From Siccirubricoccus phaeus (GTDB lineage: Bacteria; Pseudomonadota; Alphaproteobacteria; Acetobacterales; Acetobacteraceae): 64,000 bases of DNA. The translations under genes and the position numbers were made by a program. The stretch lies in NCBI RefSeq assembly GCF_008360935.1, contig NZ_SRXO01000006.1, positions 246,697 to 310,696 on the forward strand. Reading direction: 5' to 3'. A model generated the notes under the pieces. It did not search any database. It saw only the letters and a program-made list of their open reading frames with translations, and was not told the origin of the DNA. Positions within the stretch are counted from its first letter, which is position 1. Every line of letters starts with the position of its first letter. Positions 34,551 to 44,468 of this stretch are shown here, piece after piece.

Positions 34551-35035
34551 GCCGGTCCCATCCGTTGTTGCCGCCCCTCGCGACGCCGTGACGCGCCGCC
34601 TGAAATCCGGCGTAACAAGGCGTGGCTGAGGCGGGCAACCCGCTACGGCCGCAACAAAGCTCCGCAAAGCGTGATTTGTTGGATTGGCCCTGGGCGCTGT
34701 GGCTTGAAACAGACTGTAATCCTAGGGTCCGTCCCAAAAATCATGCGGGCCACAGTGTGGCGGCGGAACGGCCACAGCTACGAATCGGGGCTACCCCTTG
34801 AAACGCAACGGAATTTTAACCGATTCCGGTAAATCGTTCCTTACCGCAACGCCCAGCAGGCGACACCCGGCAGGCGATACCCAGCAGGCGTTGGTGCGGC
34901 GCAGGGGAGGCGACAGGCGGTCAGCTTGCGTGGCAGCGCCGGGCAGCCGGCCAGAAGCGGAGAGGGGGGCCAGCCGGGCCGGCCCCGCCCAGGCAGGGTC
35001 GCCGGGGCCGCCTGCCGGCCGCCCCGGGGCGCCGC
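34551..35035. other. Non-coding region with a low-GC patch and short repeats
   Basis: No convincing gene is seen. The part 34660-34850 is clearly lower in GC than the rest of the window and probably carries the promoter of the CHAP gene. CGGTAA (34827-34832) and TTACCG (34841-34846) form a 6-8-6 inverted repeat. Three 14-bp tandem units of the type CAGCAGGCGACACC follow at 34854-34895. The remainder to 35035 is GC-rich and lies downstream of the ridA stop. Confidence 0.6.
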
Positions 35036-35386
35036 TCAGCGGCAGGCGTTGACCATGATCTCCACCAGGTGGCGGGGGTCGGCCATATTGGCCTGCACGC
35101 AGGCGCGGGCCGGCCGGCCGGCATCGCCCAGCCATTCCACCCACACCTTGTTCATCGCCTCGCGGTCGCGGATGTCCTTCAGCCAGATCTGGGCGTTCAG
35201 CAGATGGGTCTTGTCCGTCCCATTGGCTTCCAGCGCGGCGTCGATCTTCGCGACCACTTCCTGGGTCTGGCCGGTGATGTCCTTGGACAGGTCATCGGCG
35301 GTGATGCCGGCCAGGAAGACGAAATTATGATACTCGACCGAGGTCGAGAGAATGGCGTTGCTGCCCTGGCGAGTGATCTTGGCCAT
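35036..35386 (-). CDS. RidA family protein (reactive imine deaminase-like)
   Basis: A 116-residue YjgF/YER057c/UK114-type protein that forms trimers and, in RidA proper, hydrolyses enamine/imine intermediates. Features: SVEYHNFVFLAGITADD near the start, ITGQTQEVVAKIDAALEANG, and RPARACVQANMADPRHLVEI, where the arginine of the substrate pocket is in RPARACV. The segment HLLNAQIWLKDIRD matches the family core. GGAG lies ahead of ATG 35386. It appears to be a single-gene unit. Confidence 0.92.
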   Translation of the reverse strand: MAKITRQGSNAILSTSVEYHNFVFLAGITADDLSKDITGQTQEVVAKIDAALEANGTDKTHLLNAQIWLKDIRDREAMNKVWVEWLGDAGRPARACVQANMADPRHLVEIMVNACR

Positions 35387-35530
35387 GCGCGGAACTCCTC
35401 CGTTGCGGACGAGGTGCTTCTAACCCGCCCCTGCCCGGGCTGGGAACAGGCTTCGCCCGGCCGGCCCCGTCGCGGCCCGCCCGATACCGGCTTGCCGCGC
35501 ACCTGACCGTCAAGGCGCCGCGCCTCGCCT
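35387..35530. other. Spacer upstream of ridA
   Basis: GC-rich spacer containing the ridA ribosome-binding region (near 35393-35400) and presumably its promoter. I see no gene or clear hairpin. It runs directly into the tandem-repeat array at 35531. Confidence 0.5.
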
Positions 35531-35812
35531 CGTCCGGGCCTGCTGCGCTTCGCCCTGCCCCGATGTGCCGCCCGGCCCGTCCGGACCTGCTGCGCTTTGC
35601 CCTGTCCCGATGTGCCGGTGGGCCGTCCGGACCTGCCGCGCTTCGCTCCATCCCGGCCAGCCACGCCGCTCCGTCCGGACCTGCTGCGCTTCGCCCTGTC
35701 CCGATGTGCCCCTGGCCCGTCCGGGCCTGCCGCGCTTCGCTCCATCCCGGCCAGCCACGCCGCTCCGTCCGGACCTGCTGCGCTCCGCCCTGTTCCGATG
35801 TGCCGCCCGGCC
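35531..35812. repeat. Tandem array of six 46-48 bp units of two types
   Basis: Units start at 35531, 35578, 35624, 35672, 35718 and 35766, all opening with CGTCCGGRCCTGCYGCGCT. Type A ends in a CCCGATGTGCC segment, type B in CATCCCGGCCAGCCACGCC; the order is A A B A B A. A partial seventh unit (CGTTCCGGCCAGCCGCG) follows. There are no unique spacers, so this is not a CRISPR. It lies between ridA and the SGNH hydrolase gene. Confidence 0.85.
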
Positions 35813-35842
35813 CGTTCCGGCCAGCCGCGCCCACCCCCGGGC

Positions 35843-37432
35843 TCAGCGCATGCCGCCCAGGCGCAGCAGGCCGCCAAAGGCTCGCCGTCCCTCCCGCTCC
35901 GCCGGCAGGCCGGCGGCCGCGGCCACCAGCCCGCCGGGCAGCTCCGGCGGAAGGGGCCAGAAGCTCTGCAGCATGGAGAGCGCCGGCCAGGGCGGGTCGG
36001 TCAGCAGCGCGTCGCCGGCGATCGAAACCCGCGGCGACCGGCCGACCAGCGCCGGCTCCACCTGCCGGATCGCCTCCACCACCGCCCGGGCGACATAGCG
36101 GTACCCCAGCGTCGTCGGGTGGAAATTGTCCAGCGAGCAGATGCCGCCGCGCAGCTTGTGGAAGATGTGCGGCAGGCCGAGATCGGCGATGCTGCGGTTG
36201 TCATAGGCGATGCCGGTCACCTGGTCCGGCACGAAGGCCTCGCCCATGCCGTTCTTCACGTCATGCGCGCCGATCAGCGCCGCCAGGTCGATGAAGACCA
36301 CCCGCTTGCCCGCCGCGTCGAAGGCCCTTTGGGTCTCGCCGCGCAGCGCCTCCCGCGCCGCCATCGCCGCGGCGTCGAACTCCTGCACCTCCGTTGCCGT
36401 GTAGATGGCCGGGTCGCCGAGGCCGAGCGACAGGGCCGAGACGTAGTGCGGGTGGTAGCGCCTGCCATCCGGGCCTGGCGGCGGCACCGGCGGGTCGCTG
36501 CCATCCTCCCGCCGCAGCGGCATCAGCGCCGGCACCTGGCTGGGCAAAGGCGGCAGCAGCACCACGGCGAGGCCGAGCTCCGGCGTCGCCGCCAGCTCCT
36601 CGGCGCAGCGCGGCCAGAGCCGGGCGAAGCGGCGAAGCCTTGCCGCGCCGCGCGGTCCCGCCCCGCCCATGCAGATGTCCGGCAGGCCGTGATTGGGCCC
36701 GACATCCACCAGCAGCACATGCGGCCGCCTTGCATGGACGATGTCGATCACCCGGAACCCATCCAGCCCCGGCGCCGAATCCGGGTTCAGCAGGTGCAGC
36801 GCGTTCAGGGTGATGTGGCAATCCGCCACGCCCCAGCTCCGGTCGGTCAGCGCCTCGGCCGGGCTCGGGCCCGGCTGGTCGGCATAGGCGCGGTCATCGC
36901 CATAGGGGTCGTCATCGGCCAGGGTGCCGCCCCAGGCGAAGGGGTCGTCCCCGGCCGCGATCTGCGCCCGCACGCCGTCCCAGCGCGCACCGAGCTGGCC
37001 GTAGGTGGTGCCGAACACATCCGGCAGCCGCGCTCCGGCGATGGCGAGGTTGTCGAAGCAGCGCGGCTCCGCCGGCCCGGCCCTCGCCTGCCGGTCCGCC
37101 AGCCAGGCCCGGGCATTCGCCACCACCTCGGCCCTGATGGTCGGCAGCGCCGCCCCGAGCTCGATCAGCCCGAGGCTGGAGACCGCGCTGTGGACATGGG
37201 TGCGCAGCACCGCCTCGGCGTCGATCAGCAGGGCGCGCGGATAGGCGGCCGGGACGAAGGGCGCGAAGCCCGGCGGCGGCACCAGGCAGCGGCCGACCTC
37301 CGCCGGGATGGAGAGCCCCGCCAGGGTGCCGTCGATGGTCAGGGACCGCATGCCGTTCAGGAAGCTGTCGCCGATCGCCATCAGCACCGGCCGCTGACCA
37401 CGGACCAGCCATGGGGGTGGCGACGGCGGCAT
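35843..37432 (-). CDS. Large SGNH/GDSL-type hydrolase
   Basis: A 529-residue protein with SGNH hydrolase signatures: block I AIGDSFLNG with Ser23, a VDVGPNHGLPD segment that supplies the block III Asn, and C-terminal SLDNFHPTTLGY with the catalytic Asp-x-x-His. Typical bacterial SGNH hydrolases are 200-300 residues; here about 180 extra residues lie between blocks I and III. No signal peptide is apparent. GGGAG stands before ATG 37432. It could deacylate a lipid or glycan; the substrate is unknown. Confidence 0.82.
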   Translation of the reverse strand: MPPSPPPWLVRGQRPVLMAIGDSFLNGMRSLTIDGTLAGLSIPAEVGRCLVPPPGFAPFVPAAYPRALLIDAEAVLRTHVHSAVSSLGLIELGAALPTIRAEVVANARAWLADRQARAGPAEPRCFDNLAIAGARLPDVFGTTYGQLGARWDGVRAQIAAGDDPFAWGGTLADDDPYGDDRAYADQPGPSPAEALTDRSWGVADCHITLNALHLLNPDSAPGLDGFRVIDIVHARRPHVLLVDVGPNHGLPDICMGGAGPRGAARLRRFARLWPRCAEELAATPELGLAVVLLPPLPSQVPALMPLRREDGSDPPVPPPGPDGRRYHPHYVSALSLGLGDPAIYTATEVQEFDAAAMAAREALRGETQRAFDAAGKRVVFIDLAALIGAHDVKNGMGEAFVPDQVTGIAYDNRSIADLGLPHIFHKLRGGICSLDNFHPTTLGYRYVARAVVEAIRQVEPALVGRSPRVSIAGDALLTDPPWPALSMLQSFWPLPPELPGGLVAAAAGLPAEREGRRAFGGLLRLGGMR

Positions 37433-37514
37433 GGCATTGGCTCCCTGAATTGGCGGGATGTTACTCTGTCGTGCCGCGTTTGTCTGTGATATTCATCACC
37501 AATACCATCGCATT

Positions 37515-38489
37515 TTATGCCACAGCATAGATACTGCCGGAGGCAGCCGAGCCTTTCATGGCATCGAACACTGCGATGCCATGCACCGCCTGATCGAGCG
37601 GCAGGGGGTAGGCGGGGCCGCCCACCGCGGCGGCGGCGAAGGCGGCGAGCTCCGCCGCCTCGATGTCGGTCTTCGGGAAATCCCTGGTCCAGCCCTGGCC
37701 CTTCAGCGGGGTGAAGACCAGCCTTTCCTGCCCCTGCATCTCCAGGATGCCCGCCGTGCCGAACAGCGCCACGCGCCAGTAGCGTGGGGAGAGGGAGAGG
37801 GTGGCGAAGGCGCAGGTGGCGCCGGAGGCGAAGCGCCCCAGCATCGCCGTGGTGTCGTCCACATGGGTGGAGACGCGGGCGAAGCTCTGCACGGAGACCG
37901 AGGCGAAGGGGCCCATCAGGTGGATCAGCATGTCGATCATATGGATGCCCATGGCGCCCATGCCGCCGAGCGGGCTTTCCTCCCGGTCCGCGCGCCACAT
38001 GCCCTCCTGCCATTCGAAGGCGCCGGGGCCGCTGATATGGCCCTCGGCATGCATCACCGTGCCGAGGGCGCCTTCCGCCAGCAGGCGCTGCATCTCCGCG
38101 GTGGCGGGGAGAAAGCGGCGGTTATGGCCGAGGGCGAGGACCACGCCGGCCTCGGCGCAGGCGGCGACGGCGGCTTCGGCGCTGGCTTTGGAAAGGGTGA
38201 AGGGCTTCTCGACGAAGACATGCTTGCCGGCGGCGGCCGCGGCGGCGATCTGGCCGGCATGCTGGGAATGGGGCGTCGCCAGCACCACGGCCTGCACCGC
38301 CGGGTCGGCCAGCACGGCGGCATAGCCGGGCAGCAGGCGGATGCCCTGCCGGGCGGCCCAGGCCGCGGCCTTCTCCGGGGTGCGGGTGGCGCCGGCGACG
38401 AAGCGGAGCCCCGCATCGTTCCTGCCCTGCACGCTCTCCACCAGCACGCGACCCCAACGGCCCATGCCCACGATCGCGGCCTGCAGCAT
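37515..38489 (-). CDS. Gfo/Idh/MocA family oxidoreductase
   Basis: NAD(P)-dependent sugar or inositol-type dehydrogenase of 324 residues. GMGRWG at 8-13 is the nucleotide-binding motif, HVFVEKPFTLS contains the conserved EKP lysine, and GGMGAMGIHMIDMLIHLMG carries the catalytic His-containing helix. AGGAAC lies before ATG 38489; longer upstream frames are unlikely. The HDAC-like gene upstream on the same strand ends 81 bases before it, with a small hairpin in the gap. Substrate unknown. Confidence 0.9.
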   Translation of the reverse strand: MLQAAIVGMGRWGRVLVESVQGRNDAGLRFVAGATRTPEKAAAWAARQGIRLLPGYAAVLADPAVQAVVLATPHSQHAGQIAAAAAAGKHVFVEKPFTLSKASAEAAVAACAEAGVVLALGHNRRFLPATAEMQRLLAEGALGTVMHAEGHISGPGAFEWQEGMWRADREESPLGGMGAMGIHMIDMLIHLMGPFASVSVQSFARVSTHVDDTTAMLGRFASGATCAFATLSLSPRYWRVALFGTAGILEMQGQERLVFTPLKGQGWTRDFPKTDIEAAELAAFAAAAVGGPAYPLPLDQAVHGIAVFDAMKGSAASGSIYAVA

Positions 38490-38548
38490 CGGATGTTCCT
38501 TTCTCGGAAGGGGCAGAGTGCGCCTGGGGCATGTGCCCGGCAAGGTGT

Positions 38549-38574
38549 TGGGAAGGGCAAAGCCCTCCCTCAAT
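38549..38574. terminator. Degenerate hairpin at the end of the HDAC-family gene
   Basis: TTGGGAAGGGC-AAA-GCCCTCCCTCAA is a slightly imperfect stem that includes the stop codon of the deacetylase gene. Its form, TTGNG...GGGC-loop-GCCC...CNCAA, is the same as the second hairpin of the family 1 repeats. Confidence 0.5.
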
Positions 38575-39667
38575 CCACCACCGCCGCCGCCACCCTCTGC
38601 ACCGCCGCCCGCACCACTCCCGGCCGCGGCGCATCCCGCAGGGTCGTGAACCAATGCTCCGGCGGGTTGCGCCCCGCGGCGCGGTGGAAGCTCAGCCCGC
38701 GCAGCACTTCTTCCGCCGCTTGCGGCAGGCGGTCCGGCACCTCGTAGCCATTCAGCGTGCCCCAGGCCCCCGCCCAGCACCGCGCGACCGACCACGGGTT
38801 GTACCCGCCGCCGCCCAGCAGGATGAAGCGCGGCGCCATCTCCTTCAGCGCCGCCACCACCTGCCAATGCGCGTTGTTGGACAGCGAGAGGCGGGAAAGC
38901 GGATCCTCCTCCAGCGCATCCGCACCGCATTGCAGCATGATGGCCTGGGGCCGCAGCCGCTCCGCCAGAGGCAGGATCGCCCGGTGCAGCAGCCACAGCA
39001 TCTCGCTGTCATTGCAGCCGGGCGGCACGGGCAGGTTGCGGGCATGGCCGCCGGCGCGGTCCTCCACCCGCCCGGTATTCGGCCAGCGCCCCGCCTCATG
39101 CACCGAGAGGGTGAAGACCCGCGGATCCTCGGCGAAGGCGAGTTCCACGCCATCGCCGTGATGCGCGTCGATATCGACGTAGAGGATGTTGGTGAGCCCC
39201 GCCGCCAGCCATTCCAGCAGGCCGAGCACCGCATCGTTCACGAAGCAGAAGCCGCTGGCGCGGTCGCGCAGGCCGTGATGCAGCCCGCCGCCCGGGGCAT
39301 GCGCCTGGCCGACTTGCGCCGTCAGCCGCGCCGCCAGCATGGTGCCGCCGGCGGAGGTGGCGGGGCGGGAGAAGACCTCCCGATAGATCGGGTTGCCGTG
39401 GGCGCCGAGATGGTGGCGGGCGCGCTCCTCGGGGGTCACTGCCTGCGTCGCCTCGGCGCGCTGCAGCGCGGCGACATACTCCGGCGTGTGGAAGCGGGTG
39501 AGCTGCTCCGGCGTCGCGCGCGGCGCCTCGATCCAGCCGCCTTCCGGCAGCCAGCCGAGCGCCGCAATCAGGTCCAGCGTGGTGGAGACGCGCGGAATGG
39601 ACAGCGGATGCTTCGGCCCGTAGGAGGAATGGCGGTAGATCTCCGAGCCGATGAGAAGCGGAGGCAT
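38570..39667 (-). CDS. Histone deacetylase family protein (AcuC/acetylpolyamine amidohydrolase-like)
   Basis: Zinc-dependent deacylase of 365 residues. The arginase-like fold is shown by PGGGLHHGLRDRASGFCFVND (active-site His pair), DIDAHHGDGVE (zinc ligands Asp and His), LQCGADAL (third ligand Asp) and GGGGYNPWSVARCWA with the catalytic Tyr. In bacteria such enzymes deacetylate acetyl-CoA synthetase (AcuC), polyamines or small amides. The neighbours on this strand are an aldo/keto reductase upstream and a Gfo/Idh/MocA protein downstream, which do not fix the substrate. Confidence 0.92.
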   Translation of the reverse strand: MPPLLIGSEIYRHSSYGPKHPLSIPRVSTTLDLIAALGWLPEGGWIEAPRATPEQLTRFHTPEYVAALQRAEATQAVTPEERARHHLGAHGNPIYREVFSRPATSAGGTMLAARLTAQVGQAHAPGGGLHHGLRDRASGFCFVNDAVLGLLEWLAAGLTNILYVDIDAHHGDGVELAFAEDPRVFTLSVHEAGRWPNTGRVEDRAGGHARNLPVPPGCNDSEMLWLLHRAILPLAERLRPQAIMLQCGADALEEDPLSRLSLSNNAHWQVVAALKEMAPRFILLGGGGYNPWSVARCWAGAWGTLNGYEVPDRLPQAAEEVLRGLSFHRAAGRNPPEHWFTTLRDAPRPGVVRAAVQRVAAAVVD

Positions 39668-39807
39668 GGGGCAAACTTCCTTGCCCCGGTCCTGCCCCGC
39701 AAGAGCTGGGGCTGGCGGCGGCCGAAGGCGGGGGATAGCTGGCCGGGTCAGGCGTGCCGCGGGAGAGGCACGGCTTGCGACGCAACGCCTCCCTTCCGCG
39801 TGCCGGA

Positions 39808-40788
<981 letters not shown>

Positions 40789-40815
40789 GGCGGCCATCCT
40801 TGCTGGATGGCTGGA

Positions 40816-42225
40816 TTATGGTTCGCGGAGGCTTTCCTGCAAGCCGCGCAGCAGCGGGTCCGCCAGATAGGCAATGACGCGGCGGCTGCCGACCTTGATC
40901 TCCGCCGTGAGGGTCATGCCGGGCAGCAGGCGGGCGCCGGGGGGAAGGTTGGCCAGGGCGGTTGCCGTCAGGGCGATGCGGGCGGCGTGGAAGGCGCCGC
41001 CGGCGCCGGGGTCCGGGCGGGGCTCGACGGCGGCCTGGCGGGCGAAGCTGTCCTGCGCCACGCTCTGCAACGCGCCGTGCAGGGCGCCGTGGCGGTTGAA
41101 GGGGAAGGCATCCACCTTCAGCACCACCTCCGCCCCCTGACGGAGATAGCCGATATCGGCGGAGCGCACCGCGGCTTCTGCGAGCAGCGGGATATGGGCG
41201 GGGACGAGGACAACCAAAGGCTCCGCCTCCCGCAGCACGGAGCCGGCGGAGCGGCGGGCGACTTCCAGCACGATGCCGTCCTGCGGCGCGGTCACCAGGG
41301 TGAGTTCGGCGAGGCGGTTCGCCTTGGCCAGGGTTTCCTCGGTGCGGGAGAGGTCGCCGCGGAGGCGGACCAGCTCCTCCAATAGCTGGCGCTGCCAGTC
41401 GTCCAGCCAGGTCTGGCGCTCCGCCTGCCTGGCCTGCAGGGCGTGGCGCAATTCCGTCATGCGGTTGCGCGCCTGGGCGAGGTCCTGATCCGCCCTGATG
41501 CGCTGGGAGCGGGCGCCGAGGAGGTTGAGGCGGGAGCCGACCTGGCCCTCCACCAGCCGGGCGCGCATCGTTTCCACATCGCGGGCGATGGCGGATTGCT
41601 CGGCGAGAAGGCCGGCGGAGTCCTCCAGGCTGCGGAGGCTGGCGGCGATGCTGCCGATTTCCTCGGCGAAGGCGCGAAGGCGGGCCTGGCGCACCGCCTG
41701 GCGCTGGGCGTGCAGGACGGATTGCAGGAGCTGGTCCTGGTCGCCGGGCTCGGGCGGGGGGAGGGGCTGGTCGCTCATCTCCGCCTCCAGCCGCCGGCGC
41801 ATGGCGAGCAGCGCCTGGCGCTGGGTGGTGAGGGCAGCGATGTCCGCCGCGGTGAAGGTGGAGTCGAGCACGGCCAGCACCTGGCCGCGGCGGACCTCGT
41901 CGCCCGGCTTCACGCGGAGTTCGGTGAGCACGGCGCGTTCGATGGGTTGCAGCACGATGGGCGGCGCGTCCGGCGTCAGCCGCCCGGCGGCGGTGACGAC
42001 GACGTCCACCTGGGCGAGGCAGGCGAGCGCCAGCAGCGCCAGGAAGAGCAGCACGACCAGGTAATGCGCCCCGCCAAGGAAGGGCGGCGGCGGTTCCGCC
42101 AGCAGCGCGTCCAGATCGTCCTGGAAGGCGATGGCTTCCCGCGTCACCGGCATCGGCTTCGTCGTTCGCCTTCGCCGCGTGAGCGCCCGAAAGGGCAATG
42201 CCGGCAGTGTGGCGTCGGATGGCAT
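40816..42225 (-). CDS. HlyD-family membrane fusion protein of a type I secretion system
   Basis: Periplasmic adaptor of 469 residues linking an inner-membrane ABC exporter to an outer-membrane channel. It has a cytoplasmic N-terminus, one transmembrane helix at about residues 54-72 (LVVLLFLALLALACLAQ), the lipoyl half-motif PIERAVLTELRVKPGDEVRRGQ, long coiled coils (about 125-305) and a C-terminal beta domain ending in GMTLTAEIKVGSRRVIAYLADPLLRG. An in-frame ATG at 42153 is an alternative start; neither has a strong ribosome-binding site. A family 1 repeat separates it from the ABC gene upstream. Confidence 0.93.
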   Translation of the reverse strand: MPSDATLPALPFRALTRRRRTTKPMPVTREAIAFQDDLDALLAEPPPPFLGGAHYLVVLLFLALLALACLAQVDVVVTAAGRLTPDAPPIVLQPIERAVLTELRVKPGDEVRRGQVLAVLDSTFTAADIAALTTQRQALLAMRRRLEAEMSDQPLPPPEPGDQDQLLQSVLHAQRQAVRQARLRAFAEEIGSIAASLRSLEDSAGLLAEQSAIARDVETMRARLVEGQVGSRLNLLGARSQRIRADQDLAQARNRMTELRHALQARQAERQTWLDDWQRQLLEELVRLRGDLSRTEETLAKANRLAELTLVTAPQDGIVLEVARRSAGSVLREAEPLVVLVPAHIPLLAEAAVRSADIGYLRQGAEVVLKVDAFPFNRHGALHGALQSVAQDSFARQAAVEPRPDPGAGGAFHAARIALTATALANLPPGARLLPGMTLTAEIKVGSRRVIAYLADPLLRGLQESLREP

Positions 42226-42229
42226 TACC

Positions 42230-42304
42230 GCAGACTCAAGGGTTCCAAGGGCCTTTCGGCCCTTGGTGGGGGGAGCCCGAGGGGGGCGAAGTCCCCCCTC
42301 GGAG
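42230..42304. repeat. Palindromic repeat between ABC and HlyD genes (family 1, copy C)
   Basis: CCAAGGGCC-TTTC-GGCCCTTGG (42245-42266) is followed by CCGAGGGGGG/CCCCCCTCGG (42277-42302) with a GCGAAGT loop, ending two bases before the ABC gene's stop codon. Here the second hairpin stem starts with CCGAGG instead of the TTGAGG of copy B, and its partner strand changes to match. Confidence 0.8.
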
Positions 42305-44440
42305 TCAGCGGAGATGCTGGGTCTGCTGCTGCCATAGGTGCCGATAGATGTCGCAGCGTTCCAGCAGGGTTGCGTGCGGTGCCATGTCCACCACCTTGCC
42401 CTGATCGAGCACCAGGATCGCGTCCGCCCCCGCCAGGGAGGCCAGCCGGTGCGACACGATGATCATGGTCCGCCCGGCGGCGATGCGCGCCAGGTTGCGC
42501 TGCACGATGGCTTCGGATTCCGGGTCCAGTGCGCTCGTCGCCTCGTCGAAGATCAGCAGGCTGGGCCGCGGCAGCAGCGCCCTGGCGATGGCGACGCGCT
42601 GCCGCTGCCCGCCGCTGAAATTGGCTGCGTTCTCCTCCACCAGCGTGTCGTAGGAATGCGGCAGGCGTTCGATGAACTCGTCGGCGCCGGCAAGCTTCGC
42701 CGCTTCCAGCACCTCATGCAGCGGGGCGTCCGGCCGCGCCGCGGCGATGTTCTCCCGGATGGTGCCGCGGAAGAGCAGGTTTTCCTGCAGCACCACGCCG
42801 ATGCCGCGGCGAAGATGGGTGAGCTCCACATGGCGCAAATCCATCTCCCCCACCCGGATCAGCCCGGATTGCGGCGTGTGGATGGCCTGGATGAGGCGCG
42901 TCAGCGTGGTCTTGCCGGAACCGCTGCGCCCCACCACGCCGATGACCTGCCCCGGCGCGACGCGGAAGGAGACGCGGTCCAGCGCCGGCATGGCGGCGCC
43001 GGGGTAGCGGAAGGTCACCGCGTCGAAGCTGATGGCGCCGGTGATCTCAGGCCGCGCCAGGCGGTCCTGGCTGCGGCGTTCCGGCTGGGCGTTCATCACA
43101 TGGCCCAGCATGCGGACGGAGAGCGCCGCCTCCTGATACTCGTTGATCAGCGCCACGATCTGCACCAGCGGGCCGGTGACGCGGCCGGAGAGCATGGTGA
43201 AGGCGACCAGGGCGCCGATGCTGAGGCTACCCTCGAACACCGTGACGGCGCCGACGGACAGCACGGCGATCTGCATCAGCTTTTCCAGCAGGCCGGTGGC
43301 GACGGTGCCGGCGATGCCGATGCGCCCAACCTCCGCCTGCTGGCGCACGGCGTTCACCAGCTTCTGCTCCCACGCCGCCTGGCGGACAGGTTCCAGCACC
43401 AGCGACTTCACCGCGCGCATATTGTGCAGCGTTTCCACCAGATAGGCCTGGCGGCTGCCCTCCGACTGGTAGAGCCGGTCCAGCCGCCGGCGGAAGCTCG
43501 GCACCATGGCGGCGATGACGCCGGCGATGGCCAGGGAAAAGCCCAGCACGATGGCGGTCAGCAGGCCGGAATACAGCACCAGCGCGACCAGCAGCACCGG
43601 CAGCGCCACCGCATCCAGCATGGTCTGGAACAGGCGGCCGGTGAGGAAGTGGCGCAGCTTGTCCGTCTGCTGCATGTGCCGCACCAGCACCCCGGCGGTG
43701 TTGCTTTCGAAGAAATGCAGCGGCAGGCCAAGCAGATGCTGGAAGGTGCGGGCGCCGAGGCGGGCGTCGATCTTGTTCGTCGCCAGCAGCATCAGCCGCT
43801 GGCGGAGATAGCCGAAGCAGGCATCGAACCCCGCCAGCAGGACGAAGGCGACGGCCACCACGTAAAGCGTCTGCCAGGATTGATGGGTGACGACCTTGTC
43901 GATCATCACCTGGAACAGCAGCGGCGTGGCGAAGGCAATGAGGGTGGAGAGCAGCGCGGCGATGGCGACGCCCCGGAAGAAGCGGCGCTGGCGGATGATC
44001 TCCGGCAGGAACCAGCGCAGGCCGAAGGGTTGCCCCTCATCCGCCAGCGCATAGACGCGCTTGCAGAGGATGAGGGTGCCGGTCCAGTCGGCGGTGAAGC
44101 GCTCCTCCGGCCAGAGCTGCATGCCCTGGCGTTCCTCGGCGGGGTCCACGATGGCGGCGCTGCTGCGGCCGTCGCCACCGGGGATGACATGGACGAGAAT
44201 GACCCAGGAGCCGTCCCTGCGGATGGCCATGGCCGGGTAGGCGGTGCCGAGCGCGCCGGCCCTGGCCCAGTCGCATTGCCGCATGACGCGGCCCTGCAGG
44301 CCGAGCTTCTTCATGGCGCGCAGCACGGCGGGGACCATGTCCGGCCCGTCGATCGCCGGCAGTTCCTCCGGCGCCAGATGCAGCCCGTGATGCATCGCGA
44401 CGAGGAACATGCAGCGCAGCGCGGTGAGTTCGGGCGCCAA
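42305..44440 (-). CDS. Type I secretion ABC exporter (HlyB-like, with inactive C39-like domain)
   Basis: A 711-residue exporter half-molecule. Residues 1-130 form a C39 peptidase-like domain lacking the catalytic DCGPAC cysteine (here LTALRCMFLV), as in HlyB. Six transmembrane helices follow (about 155-440), then the ATPase: Walker A GRSGSGKT, signature NFSGGQRQR, Walker B LLIFDEATSALD. It probably exports a large protein with a C-terminal signal. The start is a TTG at 44440 with GGAG seven bases upstream. The UDP-xylose synthase gene ends 28 bases upstream; HlyD lies downstream. No outer-membrane factor or RTX substrate is in view. Confidence 0.93.
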   Translation of the reverse strand: MAPELTALRCMFLVAMHHGLHLAPEELPAIDGPDMVPAVLRAMKKLGLQGRVMRQCDWARAGALGTAYPAMAIRRDGSWVILVHVIPGGDGRSSAAIVDPAEERQGMQLWPEERFTADWTGTLILCKRVYALADEGQPFGLRWFLPEIIRQRRFFRGVAIAALLSTLIAFATPLLFQVMIDKVVTHQSWQTLYVVAVAFVLLAGFDACFGYLRQRLMLLATNKIDARLGARTFQHLLGLPLHFFESNTAGVLVRHMQQTDKLRHFLTGRLFQTMLDAVALPVLLVALVLYSGLLTAIVLGFSLAIAGVIAAMVPSFRRRLDRLYQSEGSRQAYLVETLHNMRAVKSLVLEPVRQAAWEQKLVNAVRQQAEVGRIGIAGTVATGLLEKLMQIAVLSVGAVTVFEGSLSIGALVAFTMLSGRVTGPLVQIVALINEYQEAALSVRMLGHVMNAQPERRSQDRLARPEITGAISFDAVTFRYPGAAMPALDRVSFRVAPGQVIGVVGRSGSGKTTLTRLIQAIHTPQSGLIRVGEMDLRHVELTHLRRGIGVVLQENLLFRGTIRENIAAARPDAPLHEVLEAAKLAGADEFIERLPHSYDTLVEENAANFSGGQRQRVAIARALLPRPSLLIFDEATSALDPESEAIVQRNLARIAAGRTMIIVSHRLASLAGADAILVLDQGKVVDMAPHATLLERCDIYRHLWQQQTQHLR

Positions 44441-44468
44441 TCCTTGGCTCCGGTTGGGGTGAAGCGGG

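Noticed and set aside
35531..35812. CRISPR array
   Set aside because: The repeats are contiguous, without unique spacers, and no cas genes are present.
35325..35834. A minus-strand frame of 169 residues through the tandem array
   Set aside because: It arises from reading the repeat units; several frames are open at once and part of it is antisense or shifted relative to ridA.
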